Source: an uncultured Treponema sp. | GTDB lineage: Bacteria > Spirochaetota > Spirochaetia > Treponematales > Treponemataceae | Reading direction: 5' to 3' | NCBI GenBank assembly: GCA_937891125.1 | Contig: CALAEZ010000244.1 | Coordinates: forward strand, 1 to 14,871 | DNA: 14,871 nt | Shown here: positions 1-6,051 of the stretch, piece by piece | Position numbering within the stretch: the stretch's first letter is position 1 | How the letters are laid out: each line of letters begins with the position of its first letter | The notes under the pieces: model-generated | Told to the model about the DNA's origin: nothing | The model's database searches: none | Seen by the model: the letters and a program-made list of their open reading frames with translations, nothing else | Translations under genes and position numbers: made by a program

Positions 1-472
1 GTGTGCCACTTCCACCAAGCACCAAATCTCGCGTGCTGTGCAATGCGCCGTCCTTTATGTAGCTTCTGCCGGCAGAAAGTATATAATTGTTTGTTCCTGC
101 TGCGGTAGAGATTTCTGTTTTTGCCTTGCAGAGTAAAGCTGTTTTGCCGTTATCCCGCTCAAGATAAAGTCCGTTCAGCTTTAGCTGCGTATTCTTTGTT
201 TTGCTCACAATCTGCCCATTAAAGTAACCAGAGAGTGTGTATACCATTCCTTCCTTGTCTGGCGCAATAATAATTATGTGTCGCCCTCTAGTGACGCCTT
301 CTTGCGGTGTAATTGTGATGTCTACTCCATAATTCAGACGGGCTTCATCTACATTAGTGGAAATTCGGGAAGAATGAGAGCTTAATCGAACCGTGCAACC
401 AGAAAAAGACAGAAGAATAACACATACAGAAACAAGTGCGCGTATTTGGCATAATGGTGAAATCCTTCGCAT
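1..472 (-). CDS. Putative lipoprotein, 3' end cut by the window edge
   Basis: An open minus-strand frame runs from an ATG at 472-470 to the left window edge (157 codons seen, no stop). The N-terminus has basic residues (MRR), a hydrophobic stretch and the lipobox LSFSGC with Cys at residue 26. This is a typical relaxed spirochaete lipobox, so the product is probably a diacylated lipoprotein anchored in the inner or outer membrane. The visible mature part is polar and beta-rich, with no motif I recognise; a HIIIIAP segment lies near residue 65 and a glycine-rich GGSG near the edge. An AGGGAG ribosome binding site sits about 6 nt upstream of the ATG and a strong promoter lies about 30 nt upstream. 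The gene is divergent from the PtsN-like gene. Function is unknown. Confidence in the gene is high, in any role low. Confidence 0.85.
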   Translation of the reverse strand, partial: MRRISPLCQIRALVSVCVILLSFSGCTVRLSSHSSRISTNVDEARLNYGVDITITPQEGVTRGRHIIIIAPDKEGMVYTLSGYFNGQIVSKTKNTQLKLNGLYLERDNGKTALLCKAKTEISTAAGTNNYILSAGRSYIKDGALHSTRDLVLGGSGT

Positions 473-502
473 TGTCTGCTCCCTTTAACTAAGATTAAAT
501 AA

Positions 503-531
503 AGTATATCACTTCTCTGATAAAAATACAA
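503..531 (-). promoter_or_regulatory. Sigma-70-type promoter of the lipoprotein gene
   Basis: On the minus strand, TTGTAT (531-526) is separated by exactly 17 bp from TATACT (508-503). The -10 is preceded by TGA, giving an extended -10 (TGnTATACT). The predicted transcription start is near 496, leaving a leader of about 24 nt that contains the AGGGAG ribosome binding site of the lipoprotein ATG at 472. Confidence 0.65.
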
Positions 532-721
532 TTGAAAAAAATTATTATTTTTTGGACGGTTACCGTTGCACCCGTAATTTTTTGTTATTTAGAGAATAAT
601 CGTTGTGCAATCCTGGAAAGATACATTCTTCCTAGCAAAAGCCAATGAAACGAAAAAAATGCTCCAGCGGGTGACTACAGCATCGAAGAACAACGAATTT
701 AAGGTTTTAAGATTTTTTTTC
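532..721. other. AT-rich divergent intergenic region
   Basis: This is the core of the 284-bp space between the divergent lipoprotein and PtsN-like genes. It is AT-rich with runs of A and T. I see no RNA gene or terminator. A 54-codon open frame (605-766, GTG start) crosses it but lacks a ribosome binding site and recognisable content, so I do not call it a gene. The two promoters at its ends are listed separately. Confidence 0.5.
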
Positions 722-750
722 TTGACTTTTGTTCTAAGTAAATCTACACT
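722..750 (+). promoter_or_regulatory. Promoter of the PtsN-like gene, probably giving a leaderless mRNA
   Basis: TTGACT (722-727), a 17-bp spacer and TACACT (745-750) form a good sigma-70 promoter. Counting about 7 nt beyond the -10 puts the transcription start at 757, the A of the ATG. No Shine-Dalgarno-like sequence lies between the -10 and the ATG. The message would therefore begin at its start codon. Confidence 0.6.
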
Positions 751-756
751 TTGTGT

Positions 757-1203
757 ATGGACTTAAGAACTGTTTTAACACCCGAGACGGTAGAGTTGCA
801 TCTCAAAGGAACCACAAAAGAAGAAATCATCGATGAGATGCTCGAGATTCTTATTAAGGCAGGCAAGGTTTCTGACAAAGCCGCAGCCCGTGAATGTGTT
901 CTTGACCGTGAAAGAAAAATGTCTACAGGAATGAAGCACGGCATTGCTATTCCACACGGAAAGACAGATACTGTTTCTGATTTAGTTGCTTGTATCGGTA
1001 TTTCTGATAATCCGGTTGATTTTGATTCACTCGATCAGGAGCCGTGCCGTATTTTCATTATGACGCTGTCACCAGTAAACAAAACTGGTCCGCATTTGCA
1101 GTTCCTTGCAGAAGTAAGTCTCTTGTTTAAGAGTGCGGAAAAGCGCAATCAGATTCTTGCAACACAGGATAAAGCTGAAGTTATAAAAACGCTTACCGAG
1201 TAG
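757..1203 (+). CDS. ptsN: PtsN-like EIIA protein (fructose/nitrogen-PTS EIIA domain)
   Basis: This 148-aa cytoplasmic protein is a single PTS EIIA domain of the fructose/Ntr type. The phospho-accepting histidine is recognisable in GIAIPHGKTD (His67), followed by the conserved pattern around LSPVNKTGPHLQFLAEVS. No EIIB, EIIC or other domain is attached, so it is probably a regulatory, phosphorelay-dependent EIIA rather than a sugar transporter component. Treponemes keep such orphan ptsN genes alongside EI, HPr and HPr kinase (family knowledge). I chose the ATG at 757 rather than the TTG at 751 because MDLRTVL aligns with the usual family start and because the promoter geometry puts the transcript start at 757. 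The gene is monocistronic, with its own promoter and a terminator at 1232-1267. The family call is secure; the exact regulatory target is not known. Confidence 0.9.
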   Translation: MDLRTVLTPETVELHLKGTTKEEIIDEMLEILIKAGKVSDKAAARECVLDRERKMSTGMKHGIAIPHGKTDTVSDLVACIGISDNPVDFDSLDQEPCRIFIMTLSPVNKTGPHLQFLAEVSLLFKSAEKRNQILATQDKAEVIKTLTE

Positions 1204-1231
1204 GCGTATTTCATAGGCGAATGAATAGAAC

Positions 1232-1267
1232 AAAGCCTCTGTGCTGTTTTGGCTCAGGGGTTTTTTT
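1232..1267 (+). terminator. Rho-independent terminator after the PtsN-like gene
   Basis: CCTCTG (1236-1241) pairs with CAGGGG (1255-1260), one G-T wobble. The stem extends inward by GC/GC after one mismatch, leaves a short loop, and is followed by seven T (1261-1267). It begins 28 nt after the stop codon. Confidence 0.75.
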
Positions 1268-1318
1268 GTCTTTGTGCTACAAGGCATGTAGCTACAAACA
1301 GAAAACGTAAGGCTGTAT

Positions 1319-1804
1319 ATGAAATTAGAAAAAGTGTTTGAAGTAAAAGAAGCTCGTTTGTATAAAATCGGGGGAGCGGAGCAAACAAATCCTGAGCGCA
1401 TGGCAAAGGCGGTTGCATGGAGCGCCGTTGAGCCGAGTCTTGAAGCGTACGATGAAGCTTTTTTGGCCACGCTGCGGGATGAGCTAAAAAACGATGAAGC
1501 TACAGGTACATTTGTTTTTATTGAACCGATAGTTGATAAGCCTATTACTGATGCTGCTTCGTATGAGCAGTTTACTGCAGCTATGAAGCACTGTGCACGG
1601 CGCATAAAGGATTGCGTAAGTGTTGCAGGCTTTGCTATTCCCGCAGCGCTTGTTGCGACTGGTTTTGCGCCTGGCAGTATTGCTACAGCATATCGTGAAG
1701 CATTAAGCGAAAAGCATGCGCAGTATGTATTCTTTTGTAAGCGATCGGATGTGGCTCAGAGTGGTACGGCGGACGCGGTGCCTGCAGATACTGTATTGTA
1801 CTAA
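1319..1804 (+). CDS. Uncharacterised 161-aa cytoplasmic protein
   Basis: The product starts MKLEKVFEVKEARLYKIGG and has no signal peptide, membrane segment or metal-binding motif that I recognise, so it should be a soluble cytoplasmic protein. The middle has an alternating hydrophobic/acidic strand (TFVFIEPIVDKP) and alanine-rich helices (residues ~80-130); the C-terminus is polar and low in complexity. The start ATG at 1319 is preceded by a modest AAGG site 6-8 nt upstream. A terminator lies 52 bp upstream, so the gene needs its own promoter, and I could not identify a convincing one. Codon use and composition match the neighbours, which argues for a real gene. It lies between the PtsN-like and transglycosylase genes, but separate signals suggest no tight operon. 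I do not recognise the family and assign no function. Confidence 0.75.
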   Translation: MKLEKVFEVKEARLYKIGGAEQTNPERMAKAVAWSAVEPSLEAYDEAFLATLRDELKNDEATGTFVFIEPIVDKPITDAASYEQFTAAMKHCARRIKDCVSVAGFAIPAALVATGFAPGSIATAYREALSEKHAQYVFFCKRSDVAQSGTADAVPADTVLY

Positions 1805-1812
1805 ATGTTAAC

Positions 1813-1830
1813 AAATGCGATAAATGCGAT
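1813..1830 (+). repeat. Tandem 9-bp direct repeat, AAATGCGAT x2
   Basis: AAATGCGAT occurs at 1813-1821 and again at 1822-1830, directly abutting, about 30 bp upstream of the -35 of the transglycosylase promoter. It could be a small upstream regulatory site or chance; nothing else supports it. Confidence 0.4.
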
Positions 1831-1858
1831 AAAACGTATTTCTTGCGCAGTAATTTTG

Positions 1859-1887
1859 TTGACTTAAAATGTAGTTTGTGTCATTGT
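1859..1887 (+). promoter_or_regulatory. Possible promoter of the transglycosylase gene
   Basis: TTGACT at 1859-1864 has the same -35 as the PtsN-like promoter. A 17-bp spacer leads to the weak -10 CATTGT (1882-1887). The predicted start falls at about 1894-1895, the ATG of the gene, and no good Shine-Dalgarno lies upstream. The -35 is convincing and the -10 is not. Confidence 0.35.
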
Positions 1888-1894
1888 GGGCACC

Positions 1895-2668
1895 ATGAAT
1901 AACGCAAAACTGTTAGGGGGAGCTGTCGCACTTAGTTGTGTTTTTTTGTCAATTTGTTTATGCGTACACTTCCTTGTTCCGGCACAATCGGAAAACAACC
2001 TTTTGCCAGCTTCAAATTATAATTCGTACACCTCGTTGCTTGATTTTGATGTAGCAGATGATGCTACAGAGGAAGCTGGCTTAAAAAACGATTACATTGA
2101 TGACTTTTCTTCAAAAGACGACCGTGGTCTTGCCTTGTATCGTCAGCCGAAAACGCGCCCTGCTGTCGAGTGGTTTTACACGCATGTTACCAGTAGTCGT
2201 GAGGTAGCGCTTGCCATTTTGGAAAATGCAGATAAAAACGACATTCCGCTGTCGTTAGCGTTTGCTTTGGCTTATGTGGAAAGCCGTTTTAAGCCTGACG
2301 CGGTGAACAAAAATGGCAACTACACGGTCGACCGCGGCTTGTTCCAGCTGAATAGCGCAACATTCCCGCGTCTTTCTGAAGAAGATTTCTTTAATCCAGA
2401 AATAAGCGCTAAATACGGCATGATGCATCTGCGCTTCTGCATTGATTTGGCAGGTAACGACGTAACAGCGCTTGCTATGTACAATGCTGGTACAACGAGA
2501 GTAAAAAACAACAATACGCCACGTAGCACACTTAATTATGTTGGCAAGATTGAGCGCTATCGGGCAAATCTTGAAAACATGTTCCAGGCAGATATTCTTG
2601 CATTCTACGATGCGCATGTGAGTACCGAGCTTGCGTTGGCGCCTGGTGCTGCTGCTCAAAAGAAATAG
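1895..2668 (+). CDS. Membrane-anchored or exported lytic transglycosylase (SLT domain)
   Basis: This 257-aa protein opens with a hydrophobic segment (~residues 10-30, rich in Leu, Cys and Val) that can act as an uncleaved anchor or signal. An acidic linker follows, then a transglycosylase SLT (goose-lysozyme-like) domain from about residue 100. The hallmarks are visible: AYVESRF with the catalytic Glu at residue 129, GLFQLNS at 148-154 and AMYNAGTT at 194-201. The enzyme should cleave the MurNAc-GlcNAc bond of peptidoglycan in the periplasm, forming 1,6-anhydro ends. I chose the ATG at 1895 over a GTG at 1886 because it follows the promoter and directly precedes the signal. The OmpA-domain gene begins 60 bp downstream across an unusual hairpin. 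The enzyme family is clear; whether it serves growth, recycling or flagellar assembly cannot be told. Confidence 0.88.
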   Translation: MNNAKLLGGAVALSCVFLSICLCVHFLVPAQSENNLLPASNYNSYTSLLDFDVADDATEEAGLKNDYIDDFSSKDDRGLALYRQPKTRPAVEWFYTHVTSSREVALAILENADKNDIPLSLAFALAYVESRFKPDAVNKNGNYTVDRGLFQLNSATFPRLSEEDFFNPEISAKYGMMHLRFCIDLAGNDVTALAMYNAGTTRVKNNNTPRSTLNYVGKIERYRANLENMFQADILAFYDAHVSTELALAPGAAAQKK

Positions 2669-2709
2669 CATGCGGCTAAAAGCGCCGTATTGTTAAAAAA
2701 AAGGCTCAG

Positions 2710-2760
2710 AAATGCCGATACGTAAGCTATGAAACAGCTTTTTGTATCGGCATTTTTTTT
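2710..2760 (+). terminator. Terminator-like hairpin enclosing the start codon of the OmpA-domain gene
   Basis: AAATGCCGATAC (2710-2721) is perfectly complementary to GTATCGGCATTT (2744-2755), a 12-bp stem, and the T-run continues to 2760 (eight T in all). Inside the loop, AAGCT (2724-2728) pairs with AGCTT (2736-2740), leaving the ATG (2729-2731) in the apical loop. By form it is a rho-independent terminator for the upstream transglycosylase gene, but its right arm and T-tract are codons 6-11 of the next gene. Confidence 0.75.
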
Positions 2761-4057
2761 GTTGCTTGCGTCGGTGCTTACGCTTGAAGCGCAGCAGACG
2801 GTATCACTTACGTATAGCGGTTCTACGGGGTATTCGCTTGTAGAGCGAACCAATTTGCGGCGGTACATAAACGGAAAGTATGTCGGACTTACCAGCCGCG
2901 AGGTGCGGTCTTTTATCAGTCCAGCAGAGGCGCCGCGCTCGTCACTTGCCGATGACGGCGTACACTGGTATGACGGCAGCTTTTATGTCCTTGAGGCGAC
3001 GAAAAGCAACGCCCGCGAAACTGCAAGCGGTATTCACGATTCAATTCCTTCTGTTTTCTCTATCTCTGAGGACGGCACCCTTTCTATGTACCGCGACAAC
3101 GGCTATCCGTCATTTAGAAGTTTTCCTGCATTTACCCGCCAAAAGCTGCGGGTAGGGGATGCGTGGAAAGCGACTGCAGAACGTGCGGTTGACCCGATGA
3201 ATAAAGGCGTTTTTACGCGCATTCCGATGGAGGTTACGTATCAGTTTTGTGGCGAAGAGGCGTATAAGGGACAAGACGTGTACCGCATAAAGGCGGTGTG
3301 GCAGACACAGTATGGCAGCATGGAAACGCGAGACCCGCGTGGCGACAGCTCGTTAGTGCGCGCATCGGGAAGCCATAGTGCTGACATTCTGGTGCTAAAA
3401 GCAACAGGCGCTGCTATTTTGATTATGGACGCTGTAGATGAGGCGTTCCAGTACACTGACGGCACGCTGGCAACCTTTAAGGGCACTATAAATCTGTTTA
3501 CCGAATTTCCGCCTGTGCTTGATACTGAAAAGCTGCTTCCCGCACTCCAGCGTATTGCGACAGTTTTGCCTGATGATGTGCGCGAGCCTGCGGCAGGTGC
3601 GCAAGCTGCCTTGCCGCAGAACAAGGCGCACGATGGTACTGCACAGGCTTCGAATGATTCAGCGGTGCATGAGATAGCTTCTCCGAGCGCGATTGTTGTT
3701 GAAAAGACAACAGCGGGCTTACGCCTGAGTGTGCGCAACATACAATTTGCGGCGAACTCCGATGAGATAGCAGGTGGCGAAAGCGCGCGCTTGGACGAAA
3801 TTGCCGAGGTGCTCAAACTTGCGCCTGATTCGCAATTTTTGGTTGAAGGGCACACGGCAAGCGTTGGTATGCCAGAAGGAGAGCAGCGCTTAAGTGAGAG
3901 CCGCGCGCGACGTATTGCTGCGGAGCTTTCTCGGCGTGGCGTGAACACAAAAGCATTTATCTGCCGCGGCTTTGGCGGCACGCGCCCGATTGCTGACAAC
4001 AGCACTGACAGCGGACGCGCTCAAAATCGCCGTGTTGAAATTACTATTTTGGAATAG
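2729..4057 (+). CDS. Exported OmpA-domain protein, Tp0624-like
   Basis: This 442-aa protein has a classic signal peptide (MKQLFVSAFFLLLASVLTLEA, cleavage near residue 21-22), a large N-terminal beta-rich region (~25-280), an Ala/Gln/Asp-rich linker (~285-325) and a C-terminal OmpA-like domain (~330-442). The OmpA signatures are VRNIQFAANSDEI, LVEGHTASVG, LSESRARRIAAEL and NRRVEI. Such domains normally hold the protein to peptidoglycan. Here the usual Asp of GHTD is Ala377, while the Arg of the SESRA motif (Arg392) is kept, so binding may be altered. From memory the arrangement matches T. pallidum Tp0624, a three-part protein with a divergent OmpA domain. The ATG at 2729 is the only start that supplies a full signal peptide, yet it has almost no Shine-Dalgarno and lies within a hairpin. 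The transglycosylase gene directly upstream also acts on the cell wall. Confidence 0.85.
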   Translation: MKQLFVSAFFLLLASVLTLEAQQTVSLTYSGSTGYSLVERTNLRRYINGKYVGLTSREVRSFISPAEAPRSSLADDGVHWYDGSFYVLEATKSNARETASGIHDSIPSVFSISEDGTLSMYRDNGYPSFRSFPAFTRQKLRVGDAWKATAERAVDPMNKGVFTRIPMEVTYQFCGEEAYKGQDVYRIKAVWQTQYGSMETRDPRGDSSLVRASGSHSADILVLKATGAAILIMDAVDEAFQYTDGTLATFKGTINLFTEFPPVLDTEKLLPALQRIATVLPDDVREPAAGAQAALPQNKAHDGTAQASNDSAVHEIASPSAIVVEKTTAGLRLSVRNIQFAANSDEIAGGESARLDEIAEVLKLAPDSQFLVEGHTASVGMPEGEQRLSESRARRIAAELSRRGVNTKAFICRGFGGTRPIADNSTDSGRAQNRRVEITILE

Positions 4058-4140
4058 CGTTTGGAGGTTTTGGTGTGCATCGCAGCGCATGTGTAGCGTA
4101 GTGGCTGCTCGCGGCGCTTTAGCTCTGCCGCTGCGGCATG
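4058..4140. other. GC-rich convergent intergenic region
   Basis: This is the 83-bp space between the 3' ends of the OmpA-domain gene (+) and the glycosylase-fold gene (-). CGCAGCG (4081-4087) can pair with CGCTGCG (4129-4135) with GC-rich matter between, but there is no T-tract on either side. I see no clear intrinsic terminator. Confidence 0.4.
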
Positions 4141-4989
4141 TTAGCCAAAAATTTCGGTGCGATGCTGTATACCGATAGCGGTAAGCGCACTTTGGAGCGG
4201 CGTGCTGGTGTTAGGTGTGCTTTGGAGTGAAGCGCCAGTGTTAGGTGCGCCTTGTAGCGGCGTGTCGGCTTTAAGCGTCTTGTTTAGCTCAATCGAAAAT
4301 TGATTCATCGAAAAATGCCGGAATACGCGTACCGCCTGCCACGCCGCAGCAGTCTGTCCGCAGCTGCCAGCGTGGCTGTCGCAGTACGCGCTTTTGAGCG
4401 TGTCACGATAGCCGACAAAAAGTCCGCGTTCTCTAAGCTCGGTGTAGCCGACAAGCCAAAGCTCTGGCGCAGGAGAGTCCGCATCCGCGGCGTTGGAGAG
4501 CGCTTGATGTAAGCGCGCTGTTTCTGTTGCCATCCAGTGCGTTGTTTCGTCTATAAGCGCTCGAATGCGGTCGCCGCCTTGTTTTGCAAGCGCGCGCAGG
4601 TGAGCTGTTTTTGCCGTGTGTATCGGCGTTTTGTTCAGAATAATCACATTGCGGCGAAAATCTGTTTTTAGTTCAGGATGAAGCGAAAAAAAACGGTGCG
4701 CTAGCTTTCCGCTTTGCCCGACCAGATAGCGCTGGTTTTCCTTTTTCTGTTCGTCTTTTCCAGGGTTGTCGCCAATAACAATATAGGTTATGCGGCTTTC
4801 ACTCGTCAGTTCATCAAGTGCCGTATTGTAGACAACTGCTGTTTCAAGTGGATACGGCGGCGTATCTTTTTGCGCTGCAGCGCGCTGTAATGGCTGTAAT
4901 TCCGCCGCATACGCGTTATTCCAGTCGTTACAGCGCTGCTTAAATGTTTCGCGAAATGAAGAAAAAGCATTCCACTGAGCTGTATTCAT
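4141..4989 (-). CDS. Uracil-DNA-glycosylase-fold family protein
   Basis: This 282-aa soluble protein has the sequence landmarks of the uracil-DNA glycosylase superfamily: YIVIGDNPGKDE (69-80; the family's GE/DxPG motif I region), RYLVGQSGKLAHRFF (87-101; usual pattern FVGxAGxLL), ILNKTPIHT (~117-125) and HFSMNQFSIEL (225-235; the H[PS]S-type second motif). It may act in base-excision repair, but the motifs are divergent and it could be a non-catalytic or differently specific member. I start it at ATG 4989-4987, which has GAGAGG 8 nt upstream; a GTG at 5055 would add 22 basic residues and lacks such a site. The last ~40 residues are a 10-aa tandem repeat that looks dispensable. The methionine-rich gene lies 85 bp upstream on the same strand. 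Confidence 0.7.
   Translation of the reverse strand: MNTAQWNAFSSFRETFKQRCNDWNNAYAAELQPLQRAAAQKDTPPYPLETAVVYNTALDELTSESRITYIVIGDNPGKDEQKKENQRYLVGQSGKLAHRFFSLHPELKTDFRRNVIILNKTPIHTAKTAHLRALAKQGGDRIRALIDETTHWMATETARLHQALSNAADADSPAPELWLVGYTELRERGLFVGYRDTLKSAYCDSHAGSCGQTAAAWQAVRVFRHFSMNQFSIELNKTLKADTPLQGAPNTGASLQSTPNTSTPLQSALTAIGIQHRTEIFG
4187..4276. repeat. 30-bp tandem repeat, three units, inside the glycosylase-fold gene
   Basis: Units at 4187-4216, 4217-4246 and 4247-4276 share the core TTTGGAG...GTGTTAGGT on the plus strand. On the coding strand each unit is ten codons, so copy-number change keeps frame. The encoded repeats read roughly TPLQGAPNTG, ASLQSTPNTS and (K)ADTPLQ-like. The third unit is the most diverged. 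Confidence 0.75.
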
Positions 4990-5074
4990 GCGAGCAACCT
5001 CTCTAGCGTATCCTAGCGGACTTTTGCGGATTTTGCCATAGGGGCGCGCTTTCACTGCCAGTGTGGCGTATTGG

Positions 5075-5878
5075 TTACCAACTTTGCGGGGCTGCAGGCA
5101 TTGGAGGCATCATTCCCATAGGCGCGCCCATGCCCATCATACCCATCATGCCGGCTGGTGGCAGTTGGTGCCCCGGTGCCATGCCGGGATTTCTTTGCAT
5201 ATCTGGCAACACCTGAATGCTTTTGACGGTTGTTCCGTCATCTGCATACACCAGCTGTACAACGCTACCGAGGGTAAGCTTTTCTGACGCGTGCTGCTGC
5301 ATGGGCGGCTGTGCCATCGGCGCCTGTTGCATCATCGGCCGCATCATCATCTGCTGCATCATCATCGGAGATGGCATCATCTGCATCATCGGTGGCTGAT
5401 TTCCGAGCGGTTGACTCATACCATTTGCCTGCGCCATTCTCGGGCACGGCTGCTGGTTGGAAGCTTTGTTTTCAGAGTCCGTCTTTTCGTCCTTTGCTTC
5501 ATTTTTTTTTGCCTGCTGTGGATGGAATGGTTCAAAACGAATGTCGTTAGTGAGCGCGAATGTTACCGATTCGCTTCCTAAGGTGAGCGTAGGTGCGTGA
5601 TGGGGCGCTTTTTGAGCATCTGGCGCGGTTAGAGGCGATTGTGCGCCTGTAGGAGCGCGAGCGGTTGTGGAATCTTGTGTCCCCGCCTTCTTTTCCCCGT
5701 CAGCTTCTGGCTTGCTAAGTTCACCTAAGGTGACGGTAACGGTCGTTTCGTTGGTTGCAGGATCAAGGGAAAGCGAAGTGACCTTTCCCCATTTTGTTTC
5801 TGCAAAGACGACAGAGCTTGCAAGCAGCAATGTAACACCGGTAGCGAGAACGCGGTGGAATCCCTTTAATACATACAT
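5075..5878 (-). CDS. Exported methionine/proline/glutamine-rich protein
   Basis: This 267-aa protein has a cleavable signal peptide (hydrophobic LATGVTLLLASSVVFA, cleavage near residue 26). Two short beta segments (~28-55 and ~95-118) follow, then a charged Lys/Glu/Asp linker (~122-142), a Met/Gln/Pro-rich block (148-193, 16 Met), a short beta segment (~198-225) and a second Met/Gly/Pro block (227-260, 11 Met). Repeated MM and MxxM spacings resemble thioether copper- or silver-binding segments of periplasmic metal proteins, but metal binding is inference and no His/Cys-rich CxxC site exists. I chose ATG 5878-5876, which has GGAGG 6 nt upstream; an upstream start at 5908 lacks one. I do not recognise a named family. 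It could equally be a structural, disordered envelope protein. It is divergent from the outer-membrane operon. Confidence 0.82.
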   Translation of the reverse strand: MYVLKGFHRVLATGVTLLLASSVVFAETKWGKVTSLSLDPATNETTVTVTLGELSKPEADGEKKAGTQDSTTARAPTGAQSPLTAPDAQKAPHHAPTLTLGSESVTFALTNDIRFEPFHPQQAKKNEAKDEKTDSENKASNQQPCPRMAQANGMSQPLGNQPPMMQMMPSPMMMQQMMMRPMMQQAPMAQPPMQQHASEKLTLGSVVQLVYADDGTTVKSIQVLPDMQRNPGMAPGHQLPPAGMMGMMGMGAPMGMMPPMPAAPQSW

Positions 5879-5954
5879 AAAAAACCTCCGTTTTTCTTGA
5901 TAAGGCAAGCCTAGCGGGTATTACTTTACGGAGTCTGAATCCTGCAAAACAGAT

Positions 5955-5968
5955 TTGTTATATATCAA
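5955..5968. promoter_or_regulatory. Imperfect palindrome in the divergent promoter region
   Basis: TTGTTATATATCAA is a 14-bp palindrome with one mismatched pair. It lies between the divergent methionine-rich and porin-like genes, 77 bp from one start and 84 bp from the other. The position would suit an operator for a dimeric repressor or may simply be an AT-rich promoter segment. Confidence 0.3.
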
Positions 5969-6022
5969 AATGTTATTCGCTCGCTGCATTGGGGCAAAAT
6001 GCTTTAATTGTTCTTAATCATC

Positions 6023-6031
6023 TGTTACACT
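6023..6031 (+). promoter_or_regulatory. Extended -10 promoter of the outer-membrane operon (candidate)
   Basis: TGTTACACT is an extended -10 (TGn plus TACACT, the same hexamer as in the PtsN-like promoter). The -35 at 6003-6008 (TTTAAT, 17-bp spacing) is poor. The predicted start near 6038 leaves a leader of only about 14 nt, carrying the ribosome binding site GGAAGGTGAT just before the TTG start at 6052. Confidence 0.35.
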
Positions 6032-6051
6032 GCTGTGTGGAAGGTGATATT

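Noticed and set aside
605..766. Open frame of about 54 codons (GTG start) crossing the promoter of the PtsN-like gene
   Set aside because: No ribosome binding site, no recognisable content, and it runs through the -35/-10 and the start of the real gene.
1287..1296. TGTAGCTACA, a perfect 10-bp palindrome upstream of the 161-aa gene
   Set aside because: Short, single, and not aligned with any promoter I could define; likely by chance.
3241..4005. 254-codon open frame on the minus strand inside the OmpA-domain gene
   Set aside because: It lies wholly antisense to a well-supported gene, has low-complexity Ser/Ala/Arg content typical of a shadow of a GC-rich frame, and lacks a plausible start signal.
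4081..4135. CGCAGCG...CGCTGCG pairing between convergent genes as a terminator
   Set aside because: The loop is over 40 nt and there is no T-tract on either strand.
5290..5410. CAT/ATC-rich repetitive stretch as a CRISPR or satellite array
   Set aside because: Units are irregular trinucleotides explained by Met codons of the exported protein; no spacers.
5265..5447. Asp/Ala repeat-like open frame in the Met-rich gene
   Set aside because: It is a frame-shifted reading of the CAT-rich repetitive DNA; the Met-rich frame has the signal peptide and GGAGG start.
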